Below are positions 44,638-52,896 of a DNA stretch of 64,000 bases, in pieces. Position 1 is the stretch's first letter. Each line of letters starts with the position of its first letter. The stretch is from Chitinophaga sp. YR627 (GTDB lineage: Bacteria; Bacteroidota; Bacteroidia; Chitinophagales; Chitinophagaceae). Where the stretch lies: the NCBI RefSeq assembly GCF_900114995.1, contig NZ_FOUX01000005.1, positions 682,001-746,000 of the forward strand, given 5' to 3'. The notes under the pieces were generated by a model. That model saw nothing but the letters and a program-made list of their open reading frames with translations. It ran no database searches and had not been told where the DNA came from. The position numbers were made by a program, and so were the translations under genes.

Positions 44638-44645
44638 GATATTTG
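44638..44645 (+). promoter_or_regulatory. -7-like box abutting the Crp/Fnr gene
   Basis: GATATTTG, one base from TAnnTTTG, ends 4 nt before ATG 44650, again implying little or no leader. Confidence 0.35.
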
Positions 44646-44649
44646 CGGT

Positions 44650-45225
44650 ATGGACAGCCAGCTATTCAATTATCTCCAGCCAGGGAATACCTTTTCTGCA
44701 GCAGAACAGGCAGAGATCCTGCAGGCTTTTAGCCGTAAGACCTTCAAAGAAGGAGAGACCCTGTTCCATTCCGGGAATGTCTGCCGCCAGCTGTTTTTTA
44801 TCTGTAAAGGCGTGATCAGAATACTGGTACAGGGAGAGAATGGTAATGACGTGACCTACTTTTTCGTCAATGAAAATCACTTTTGTACGATCCTGAAAAG
44901 CTTCACCACACAGACGCTCGCACACGAATCAATCGTAGCCGCCTGCGAACTGGAAGTACTGATCATTGACAGAGCCGCACTACAGGATCTCTACAAGACA
45001 TATCCACTGTTAAAACCCATGATAGACGAACGTATACAACAGGCCTTGCTGGAAAAGATCAATATACGTAATGCCTACCTGGGTCTCGATTCCACAGCCC
45101 GCTATCAGGTCTTCCTGGAAAAACAAACCGACATTGCCAGAAGGGTGCAATTAGCTGATGTTGCCTCCTATCTGGGCATCACCCCGCAATCTCTCAGCAG
45201 GATCAGACGAAACAAGGCTTTTTAG
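44650..45225 (+). CDS. Crp/Fnr-family transcriptional regulator
   Basis: A 191-residue regulator with an N-terminal cyclic-nucleotide-binding-like beta-roll (FSRKTFKEGETLFHSGNVCR; FFICKGVIRILVQ), a dimerisation helix, and a short C-terminal winged helix-turn-helix (VQLADVASYLGITPQSLSRI). The length is typical of Bacteroidota members, and there is no FNR-type Cys cluster. It is divergent from the atypical SDR gene with a 101-bp spacer. Confidence 0.9.
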   Translation: MDSQLFNYLQPGNTFSAAEQAEILQAFSRKTFKEGETLFHSGNVCRQLFFICKGVIRILVQGENGNDVTYFFVNENHFCTILKSFTTQTLAHESIVAACELEVLIIDRAALQDLYKTYPLLKPMIDERIQQALLEKINIRNAYLGLDSTARYQVFLEKQTDIARRVQLADVASYLGITPQSLSRIRRNKAF

Positions 45226-45322
45226 CTGTCCATCCCCGGCAGACGACCGTTCATCTAAAATGAAATGTTAATATTTACGGTATTCTTGATTATCTTTTTC
45301 AGCTGCCTTAGCTTAGCCCATA

Positions 45323-46066
45323 ATGAGTAATTCTACCCTTATACTAAAAACGGTCCTGTTTCTTATACTGGTGCTGGCAGGCGGAATCGCCACAGCGCAG
45401 GTACGGGTATACGGTACAGTATACGATCGGTCCGGCCGTTTTGGTATGCCCTATGTCAGCGTTATGAATTCCGGCGGCGGTGGGACTGTCACCGACTCCC
45501 TTGGCCGCTACAGTCTCAATATGGCACCTGCAGATTCCCTCAGCTTCTCCTACCAGGGAAAAGCGACCATGAAGATCCCGGTAGCAGAGATCCCGCGTAA
45601 CCGTCCTTTTGATACGAAAATTCATGTGGACGTTACGACCTTGCCTACTGTTGTCGTGGAAGAAAAAAGGAGGACCTACCAGATGGACTCCATCGCTAAC
45701 CGTATGGAATACCAGAAAGTATTTAACTACAGTCCTGAATATATCAGTACCGGTAGTACGGTCGTAGGCTTCAATCTCGACGCCCTGCTCTCCATGCGGA
45801 AGATCAAAAGAATGGAACGGTTCAGAGATCATCTGATAGACCTCGAACAGGAAAATTATGTCAACCACCGTTTCAATAAAGCACTCGTAAAGAAACTGAC
45901 CGGCATCAGCGATTCCACTGCCCTGGAAGCCTTCATGCAACGCTACCGCCCCAGCTACTACCAGATCCTGGAATACGACACCGAATACGATTACTTCAGA
46001 TACATCAAAGACCTTGGCCGTTATTTCCGGTATGACTGGAAACGCGAGCACCCTGAGAGCAAATAA
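45323..46066 (+). CDS. Exported protein with carboxypeptidase-regulatory-like domain
   Basis: A 247-residue secreted protein (signal LAGGIATAQVRV). Residues about 28-115 form a CarbopepD_reg-like beta-sandwich (VYGTVYDRSGRFGMPYVSVM; GTVTDSLGRYSLNMAPADSL), the domain also found at the front of TonB receptors. The C-terminal half is helical and charged (MRKIKRMERFRDHLIDLEQE). Not a receptor itself. Function unknown. Confidence 0.78.
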   Translation: MSNSTLILKTVLFLILVLAGGIATAQVRVYGTVYDRSGRFGMPYVSVMNSGGGGTVTDSLGRYSLNMAPADSLSFSYQGKATMKIPVAEIPRNRPFDTKIHVDVTTLPTVVVEEKRRTYQMDSIANRMEYQKVFNYSPEYISTGSTVVGFNLDALLSMRKIKRMERFRDHLIDLEQENYVNHRFNKALVKKLTGISDSTALEAFMQRYRPSYYQILEYDTEYDYFRYIKDLGRYFRYDWKREHPESK

Positions 46067-46119
46067 GCTTTTTTTAGTACGTCCCTGCAGGCATGTACGC
46101 ATATATAGGAGATAGTCCC

Positions 46120-46129
46120 TATATTTATA
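46120..46129 (+). promoter_or_regulatory. TATATTTATA box upstream of the acyltransferase gene
   Basis: The same decamer precedes the genes at 57363 and 58997. TATATTTA is one base from TAnnTTTG. It ends 37 nt before ATG 46167. Confidence 0.35.
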
Positions 46130-46166
46130 TAGTAAATACAGGGTCTCAAGAATAACTCCGACAGAT

Positions 46167-46916
46167 ATGAAATGGCTTACGAACCTCCTGGCCAGGTTAT
46201 ACGCTACCTATGCATTGATCGCCTTTATCTGCACTATGCTGATCATGCTGCTGCCTATGTGGCTGGTCTCATTACTTCCTGCTCCGGGGAACATCCGTTA
46301 CTTTATGGCCCTCGGGCGTGCCTGGATGCATGTATATATGCCCCTGATCTTTTGTCCGGTAAGGGTGAAAGGCAGGGCGTACTTCGATGCTGACCAGCCC
46401 TACATCATCGTGTGTAACCACAATTCCATGATGGACGTGCCCACCACTACCTACGCCATTCCAGCCGCCAGCAAGAGCCTCGCCAAGGAAGAAATGAAGA
46501 AAGCGCCGATCTTCGGTATCATGTATAAAGTAGGTTCCGTGCTGGTGAACAGACATGACCCGGAAAGCCGCAAACGGAGTGTAGCAGAAATGAAAGAAGT
46601 ACTGAGTGAGGGCGTACATATGCTGCTATACCCCGAAGGTACCCGCAACAAAACGGACGATCCGCTGAAATCTTTCTACGATGGCGCATTTACGCTGGCC
46701 ATCGAAACCCACAAACCAATCCTGCCCACCGTTATTTTTAATACGCGTAAGATCATGCCGCCGGGTAAGGTATTTTATGCCCTTCCACACGCAATAGATA
46801 TCCATTTTCTGGCGCCAATAGATACAACAGCACTAACTCCCGCCGACCTGGAATCATTGAAAGAAAGGGTGTTTAAAACGATGTGGGAGCATATCGAACA
46901 ATACTGGAAGAAATAG
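46167..46916 (+). CDS. plsC: 1-acyl-sn-glycerol-3-phosphate acyltransferase
   Basis: Membrane enzyme of 249 residues that acylates lysophosphatidic acid to phosphatidic acid in phospholipid synthesis. An N-terminal membrane segment (YALIAFICTMLIMLLPMWLV) precedes the catalytic motif H-x4-D in CNHNSMMDVPTT and the binding motif LLYPEGTRNKTDD. The length fits the family. A perfect hairpin separates it from the convergent LptD gene. Closely related acyltransferases using other acceptors cannot be excluded. Confidence 0.9.
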   Translation: MKWLTNLLARLYATYALIAFICTMLIMLLPMWLVSLLPAPGNIRYFMALGRAWMHVYMPLIFCPVRVKGRAYFDADQPYIIVCNHNSMMDVPTTTYAIPAASKSLAKEEMKKAPIFGIMYKVGSVLVNRHDPESRKRSVAEMKEVLSEGVHMLLYPEGTRNKTDDPLKSFYDGAFTLAIETHKPILPTVIFNTRKIMPPGKVFYALPHAIDIHFLAPIDTTALTPADLESLKERVFKTMWEHIEQYWKK

Positions 46917-46941
46917 ACAATACGATTATACCAGACCATAT

Positions 46942-46984
46942 AAAAACGAAGAAGGCGCATATCATATGCGCCTTCTTCGTTTTT
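46942..46984. terminator. Strong bidirectional terminator
   Basis: Perfect 21-bp arms (AAAAACGAAGAAGGCGCATAT and its complement) around one base, flanked by A and T runs, between convergent plsC and lptD genes. Confidence 0.92.
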
Positions 46985-47006
46985 ATATCTTTTACTAACC
47001 GCGTAG

Positions 47007-49787
47007 CTACAAATCGTAGAACGTTCGCGATCGGTTGATCCTGAGATCTCTTAAAATACCGGACTTCGGACTGATCGTAATACTGAACTGACGGTAGGTA
47101 CCGATCGGCACCAGGTTGATCGACATCTGCCAGCAGTGCAGGTCACGGGAAATATACATGTTTGTATAGGCCAGTTTCTGCTCGTTGAAGTTGTAACCAC
47201 TGGTTACACCGATCTTCCATTTTGGCGTCAGACTGAAATCACCGTTAAAACTCAGGTACTGGTTGAAAGTATTTACTACCCCACCCGAGTCAACAAGGAT
47301 CTGTTTGGAATAGGTCATACTATAAGACAGATCGAGTTTCCACGGAATATCAAAATCCACATACTCACCCGGATTTCTTCTTACCTGCTCCAGCTGACGC
47401 TGTTGTGCCTGGAAAGCCGCATCCGTACTCTGTTCGTTTTCTATGTTATTGATCTGCTGTTCTTTATCTTTTGCTTTCTTGTCCTGTGACTGGAAAGAGG
47501 TACTCATCGCAATGCTCGCATTTGTCAAACGGCCAAGGCTCAGTTTACCGGCATTCCATACATATTTATCCAGTCTCCGGCCACGGGAGTTAACCTCATA
47601 TGGGTCTATGCTACCGCTGGCGGTAATGTTCAGTTTATCAAACAGGTTGGTACGCGCATAGATACTGAACGGCGCCAGTTTGAAGCTGTCTGCCAGCAGG
47701 TTATACGATGTATTGATACCAAAACCATCCAGCAGCTTGATCTTTTTCTCATGATTGGCCGAGGTATCCTTTTTCGAGAAGACCTTCATTTCGAGGTTGT
47801 TATCCAATCCAAAGGAGATCGATCCGGCCCGCCCATCCGAAGGCACACCCACCGAAGAACTGAGGAAGTAAGACTGTCTTAAGCTATCCCCGTCCCTGTT
47901 ATACTGCAGATAATAATAAGCGTTTCTCGCGAGGTCAGGCTGGTAACTCATACTGATCGTCGGACGCATCACGTGTCTGATGGCTTTGATCTTGGAAGTC
48001 TTGCTGAACTGGTACATACCATACACGGCGGTAGACAGTGAAATACTGGCGCTGGCCTGTCTGGCACTATAGAATCCGGATTCATAAGTGGTATCAATAC
48101 CACCAAGGGAGTCAATGCTGATACGCTTATTAGCATTCCATTTTCTTATCGTCTTCTTGGTGAACCAGTATTCTGAATAACTCACACCCGGTGACAGGGT
48201 AAAGTTCTTGAACACCGGAATAGAGAACGAAATAGGTACGGAATGTTTTACACCGGATTGTAACGCGTCAAACATCTTCGACTTACCAAACACAGAATCC
48301 TTAAAGGTCACACTGTTATTCAATGTACCATTATAACCTACCCCCAGTTTATGATACCATTTCGCCTTACCCACCACTTCTTTTGGCTGGAAAGGATAGA
48401 TCGTATTCACTGTGAATGTCGCTGACGGGAATGCGATGTTCACATCACGCGTGGTCAGGTTCTGTGAGTGAGAAAGGCTGGAAGTAAAGTTGAAAGGCTT
48501 ACCCTGCCAGGTCTTTGAAAAGTTAATGGAAGATGACAAGGTATTGGTCACACGGGAAGCATAGTCAAATACGTTATAGGTATTGAACTTTGCTGTACCG
48601 AAGTTCACACTTGCACCGAAAGTAACACCCGGACGGGCCTTACTGTCCATGCTGTGGTTCCAGGTCAGACGGAAGTCGCGGGATTTGGTAAACTCTGTTT
48701 TTACTGCCGGATCCCCGAAACGGGTATTGGCAATACTCAGGGTGAAACCACCATTGTAATGATAACGCTTGCGGTAAGTAGGACTGACCATCAGCTGCCA
48801 GCTACCATAAGAATAGATCTCACCACGCAGGGTCATATCAAAATTATCTCCGAGACCTATATAATAACCACCATTCTGTAAACCCATCCCTTTTTGCGCA
48901 TTCACGATATAACTCGGTACCAGGATCCCTGATTGTTGGCCGTGCGTGATCGGGAATATTGCAAAAGGTATAAATAATGGTGTTGGTACACCTTCGATCT
49001 CAAGGTTTGCAGGACCGGATATGACCAGTTTATCAGGAATTACCTTGATCTTATTGGCCCTGAACTGAAAGTGAGGCGTATCCAGGTTACAGGTAGTGTA
49101 GCCATTTTTATAACCAAAGATGCTGTTGTCAGGTTCGCGTTTGGTCTGCTCACTCAACACATATCCTTCCCCATACTGGGAACGGGTATGTATGATCTTT
49201 GCACGATGTGTTGCGATATTCACTCTCAGTGTGTCTGAGTCGAAAGCCTGTCCATTATCTTCCAGCTGCGGGCGGCCATAAGGTTTTCCGGAGGTATCGG
49301 TTGCTGTGGTAGCTTCCATAATACCCGTAGCCTGGTTATAGGTCATACGCTCCGCATTCAGTGTCGTTTTCTGATATTTGGTATTTGCGGTACCATAGAA
49401 ATAGAAACGTTTATCCGGCACGAGGAGCACGATAGAGTCTTTTGCCTTATAGGTAATAGGCGCTTCCAGACTATCTTTCGATACCTTTGGCAAATCCAGA
49501 CTATCCGTACCGGTGTTTTCTTCAGGGAAACCTTCTTCGTTCACCTTAGGTTCCTCCGTAATTACCGGCGCTGCTTTCTTTGGCAGTTTGTTAGTATCGG
49601 GAACAGCAGGTTGCGTAACAGGTTTTGGTACGGTATCTGTGAAACTTTTGTTAAAACGTCCTCCGGCATTTGGCGCGGGAGTTGCTACTGCGTTTATTAT
49701 AAAAGGAATGACAATTAATATACCTGCAAAAGTCAGGTATATCTGTCGCAAAAACTTTTTATAATTATTTTTGTAATTCAGGTGCAT
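47007..49787 (-). CDS. lptD: LptD-like LPS-assembly outer-membrane protein
   Basis: A 926-residue outer-membrane protein that should insert lipopolysaccharide into the outer leaflet. The N-terminal membrane/signal segment is followed by a Pro-rich linker, then an OstA/LptA-like jelly roll (FYGTANTKYQKTTLNAERMT; ATDTSGKPYGRPQLEDNGQA). The large LptD barrel domain shows LEIEGVPTPLFIPFAIFPIT and many Asn/Thr/Tyr strands to the end. A low-complexity, charged Gln/Lys segment (QDKKAKDKEQQINNIENEQS) lies in a barrel loop. It is divergent from the amidase gene, near OstA-like and MCE genes, which fits an envelope-biogenesis cluster. Confidence 0.88.
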   Translation of the reverse strand: MHLNYKNNYKKFLRQIYLTFAGILIVIPFIINAVATPAPNAGGRFNKSFTDTVPKPVTQPAVPDTNKLPKKAAPVITEEPKVNEEGFPEENTGTDSLDLPKVSKDSLEAPITYKAKDSIVLLVPDKRFYFYGTANTKYQKTTLNAERMTYNQATGIMEATTATDTSGKPYGRPQLEDNGQAFDSDTLRVNIATHRAKIIHTRSQYGEGYVLSEQTKREPDNSIFGYKNGYTTCNLDTPHFQFRANKIKVIPDKLVISGPANLEIEGVPTPLFIPFAIFPITHGQQSGILVPSYIVNAQKGMGLQNGGYYIGLGDNFDMTLRGEIYSYGSWQLMVSPTYRKRYHYNGGFTLSIANTRFGDPAVKTEFTKSRDFRLTWNHSMDSKARPGVTFGASVNFGTAKFNTYNVFDYASRVTNTLSSSINFSKTWQGKPFNFTSSLSHSQNLTTRDVNIAFPSATFTVNTIYPFQPKEVVGKAKWYHKLGVGYNGTLNNSVTFKDSVFGKSKMFDALQSGVKHSVPISFSIPVFKNFTLSPGVSYSEYWFTKKTIRKWNANKRISIDSLGGIDTTYESGFYSARQASASISLSTAVYGMYQFSKTSKIKAIRHVMRPTISMSYQPDLARNAYYYLQYNRDGDSLRQSYFLSSSVGVPSDGRAGSISFGLDNNLEMKVFSKKDTSANHEKKIKLLDGFGINTSYNLLADSFKLAPFSIYARTNLFDKLNITASGSIDPYEVNSRGRRLDKYVWNAGKLSLGRLTNASIAMSTSFQSQDKKAKDKEQQINNIENEQSTDAAFQAQQRQLEQVRRNPGEYVDFDIPWKLDLSYSMTYSKQILVDSGGVVNTFNQYLSFNGDFSLTPKWKIGVTSGYNFNEQKLAYTNMYISRDLHCWQMSINLVPIGTYRQFSITISPKSGILRDLRINRSRTFYDL

Positions 49788-49991
49788 GTGTTAAGCGGGC
49801 ACAAACCTACAAGATTTTATACAAATTATTATCAATTGTAAAACGAAAATGAGCACCAGGCCAAACAAAGCATCCAGTCATTTATCGGACGACAAAATAC
49901 GAACGACAATTCAAGGAACAAAGCGAACGCTGCGCTCCCTAAACAATTTAACAGAATACTAACGCCCATTAAATTATATAAAAACTGAATC

Positions 49992-51671
49992 ATGCGCTGG
50001 AACCGATTTTGGATATTTTTCGGATGTGCCATCTTCCTGGGGACTATCCTACTTTACGCGACGAACCGACCTCTTATTGGCAAAAAACAAAATCCTCCGC
50101 TCCGGACCATCGTTATCGATCCAGGCCATAGTGCGCAGACACCTGGCGCCCGTGGTAAGTTTTCTACCGAAGAGGGTGTCGTGCTGGACGTGGCCCTGAA
50201 ACTGGGGAAGATCATCGAGGAAAACATGAAGGATGTACGTGTAGTGTATACGCGTAAAACGAGGAATGCCCTGGGCTCTACCCTCCGTGCCGATCTGAAT
50301 GAAAGAGCGATCATCGCCAACAGGGAAAAAGGGGACCTTTTTATTTCAATTCACTGTAACTCAGCAGGTCCTACCCGTAAGGTAACCGGCTACAAAACAG
50401 TCTATATTAAAAAAGGTAAAAAGAAGGTGCCTGTAAAAAGAGCCATCTATGCTACCTCCCCAAGCACCGCTCAGGGTACCGAGACCTATGTATGGGCGAC
50501 CGGTAAGAACAATGCCAAAACCGAATCCCTGAAAGAAAGCTCAGTAATCATGCTGGACGCCAACTCGGAAGATGCAAATTCCGTATTGGATATGTCTGAT
50601 CCTGAAACCTTTATATTATTAAATACCCTTCGTAACGCCTATTTCGATCAGAGCCTTCGCCTGTCCACCCTCATTGAAGACGAATTCACCAATGTAGGCC
50701 GTATCAGCCGTGGCGCCCGTCAGCGTGATGAAAAAGGTATCTGGGTACTCCAGGCCACCGCCATGCCAAGCGTACTGGTGGAACTGGGCTTTATCAGCAA
50801 CCCGGAAGAAGAAGACTACCTGAACTCCGATAAGGGTCAGCAGGAAGCCGCCAACTGTATCTTCAAAGCCATCAAACGTTATAAAGATGAACTGGGCCGT
50901 TACAGTGCGCCGGAAGACAGACAGTCTGCCGCTCCCGCTTCCAGCGAACAGTCCACTCCTGTCAGCTACCGTTCTCCTAAATCCCGGAACAACGATTCCC
51001 GGAATGCGGTTGCTGCGGCAAAGACAAAAACACCAGCGCCTGCTGCAGTTTCTTCCAGCTCAAAGACAAAAACAGCTACCCGCCAGGTAGCTGCTGCGCG
51101 GAAAGAACCTGAAGCGCCTGCCTATAAATATGATATCCAGTTGCTCGTAAGTGACAAAAAGTACACCCGCGACGCTGCCATCTTTAATAAATTAAGGGGG
51201 ACCATCCGGAAAGAACAGATGGTCACCAACAGTAAAAAGATCAATAAGTATAAATATATATGGGGCAGTTTCCGGTCCCAGGCAGAAGTCAATGCTGCTT
51301 TGCGTCAGGCAAAGCAGCTTGGCTTCCGGAAAGCGGTACTGATGGGACAGGGTAATACAAAAGGCCAGCTGGCAGCAGCCGAATCTGCTCCTGCTGCCCC
51401 CCGTTCTGTTCCCAAAGTCACCCTTCAATATGATATCCAACTGGTCGTTACCGATAAAAAATATACCCGCGGTGCTCCTGTCTTCAAAGACTTACGCGGA
51501 ACAATCGTCCGGGAATCAGTCGTTATTAACCGCAAAACATTAAATAAATATACCTGGGTGAACTTCAAAACCGAAAAAGAAGCCAACGTCGCACTCAGCA
51601 AAGCAAAAAAAGCAGGCTTCTGGAATGCCACCGTAGTAACCGCAGATAATAACCGTATCGCCAGCAGATAA
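49992..51671 (+). CDS. N-acetylmuramoyl-L-alanine amidase with two C-terminal repeats
   Basis: Cell-wall hydrolase of 559 residues that cleaves the amide between muramic acid and the stem peptide. One N-terminal membrane anchor (8-24). The Amidase_3 domain has zinc ligands H46 (VIDPGHSAQTPG), E61 (FSTEEGVVL) and a His in LFISIHCNSAG, with the catalytic Glu in LVELGFISNPEEE. A long insert lies after the SIHCN motif. Two homologous C-terminal domains (about 378-453 and 479-553), each starting YDIQLxVxDKKYTR, may be SPOR-like and bind cell wall. It is divergent from lptD. Confidence 0.9.
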   Translation: MRWNRFWIFFGCAIFLGTILLYATNRPLIGKKQNPPLRTIVIDPGHSAQTPGARGKFSTEEGVVLDVALKLGKIIEENMKDVRVVYTRKTRNALGSTLRADLNERAIIANREKGDLFISIHCNSAGPTRKVTGYKTVYIKKGKKKVPVKRAIYATSPSTAQGTETYVWATGKNNAKTESLKESSVIMLDANSEDANSVLDMSDPETFILLNTLRNAYFDQSLRLSTLIEDEFTNVGRISRGARQRDEKGIWVLQATAMPSVLVELGFISNPEEEDYLNSDKGQQEAANCIFKAIKRYKDELGRYSAPEDRQSAAPASSEQSTPVSYRSPKSRNNDSRNAVAAAKTKTPAPAAVSSSSKTKTATRQVAAARKEPEAPAYKYDIQLLVSDKKYTRDAAIFNKLRGTIRKEQMVTNSKKINKYKYIWGSFRSQAEVNAALRQAKQLGFRKAVLMGQGNTKGQLAAAESAPAAPRSVPKVTLQYDIQLVVTDKKYTRGAPVFKDLRGTIVRESVVINRKTLNKYTWVNFKTEKEANVALSKAKKAGFWNATVVTADNNRIASR

Positions 51672-51839
51672 ACCACTCCGACCTGGCCAATACACCACAC
51701 ACATTCCCGTTACCTGACCCGCCCCAAGATCTCCTTTAACAATATATTAGACTAATTTCTCCCGAAAAGCTGCATATTTGCCTGCCGTCATCGAAAACGG
51801 TATCAGATTTGGTATAGACGCCCGGCATCCCGATTGTGA

Positions 51840-51868
51840 TTGCCCGCAACCTTTTTTGATTATTTTTG
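51840..51868 (+). promoter_or_regulatory. Bacteroidota-type promoter for the MCE gene
   Basis: TTG (51840-51842), an 18-nt spacer, then TATTTTTG (51861-51868), a full TAnnTTTG match, 21 nt before ATG 51890. Confidence 0.65.
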
Positions 51869-51889
51869 TAGCAACGTATAACGTATTCT

Positions 51890-52888
51890 ATGCTTAAAGT
51901 ATCTAACGAAACCAAAGTAGGCGTCCTTGCAGCTGTATCAATTGCATTGCTGATTTTGGGTTTTAATTTGTTAAAGGGAAAAAGCCTTTTTTCAACCAGT
52001 AAGAAAATTTACGCCGTATATACCCAGGTAAATGGCCTTCAACCATCCGCGACCGTTCAGGTGAACGGACTCGTGGTAGGTAGTGTGTCTAACCTGGAAA
52101 TCATGGATAAGAATGCCGGAAGGATCCTGGTGGAACTGCGTATCACCAAAAAGATCGAAATTCCGCAAAACTCAGTAGCGCGCATCTCCAGCGACCTGTT
52201 AGGTACCAAAACCGTACAGATCGACTTCGGTAACGCCAATGCCTATCTGCAAAGTGGCGATACTATCTACGCCGCCGTCGATGGTTCCATCACCGACGCA
52301 CTGAAAGAACAACTGAACCCACTCGTGAAAAAACTCGAGGGTACCCTGGGTTCCGTAGACTCCGTGCTGCTGACTGTCAATTCCATCTTCGATCCGTCTA
52401 CAAAAGGTAACCTGCGTGAAGCCATCGCTCACCTGAATACCACCATGAACAACTTTACCCGTACCTCCGCTTCTTTAAATGGTATGCTGGATCCTCAGCA
52501 CGGAAATGTAAAAGCGACGTTCGATAACCTGGAAGCACTGACCGCTAATCTTAAGAATAATAACGATAAGATCACCGCCATACTTGGTAACGCAGAAAAA
52601 ACAACTGCTGCCCTCGCAAATGGTGAACTCGATAAAACACTGGTACAATTACACCAGTTGTCCACACGCCTGAACGAAACAATTACCAAATTAAATAGTA
52701 CCGACGGTTCCGTAGGCCTCATGCTGAACGACAAACAGGTATATAATAACCTGCAAAACTCACTCAGTAACCTGAACAAACTGCTGGAAGATCTGCGCGT
52801 GAATCCAAAACGTTACGTACACTTCTCCCTGTTCGGTAAAAAAGCGAAAGTACAGCCCATACCATCTGACACCGCGAAGGCACTATAA
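51890..52888 (+). CDS. MlaD/MCE-family lipid-transport protein
   Basis: A 332-residue protein with one N-terminal membrane helix (VGVLAAVSIALLILGFNLL) and an MCE domain (YTQVNGLQPSATVQVNGLVV; VARISSDLLGTKTVQIDFG). The C-terminal part is helical (NLEALTANLKNNNDKITAIL). MCE proteins form rings that carry lipids across the periplasm with an ABC transporter; the MlaE/MlaF-type partners are not in this window. Start of a likely operon with the OstA-like and NhaA genes. Confidence 0.92.
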   Translation: MLKVSNETKVGVLAAVSIALLILGFNLLKGKSLFSTSKKIYAVYTQVNGLQPSATVQVNGLVVGSVSNLEIMDKNAGRILVELRITKKIEIPQNSVARISSDLLGTKTVQIDFGNANAYLQSGDTIYAAVDGSITDALKEQLNPLVKKLEGTLGSVDSVLLTVNSIFDPSTKGNLREAIAHLNTTMNNFTRTSASLNGMLDPQHGNVKATFDNLEALTANLKNNNDKITAILGNAEKTTAALANGELDKTLVQLHQLSTRLNETITKLNSTDGSVGLMLNDKQVYNNLQNSLSNLNKLLEDLRVNPKRYVHFSLFGKKAKVQPIPSDTAKAL

Positions 52889-52896
52889 TCTTGAAA

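Noticed and set aside
45344..46102. 252-codon minus-strand frame opposite the carboxypeptidase-regulatory protein
   Set aside because: The plus-strand product has a signal peptide and a recognised domain; the opposite frame has neither.
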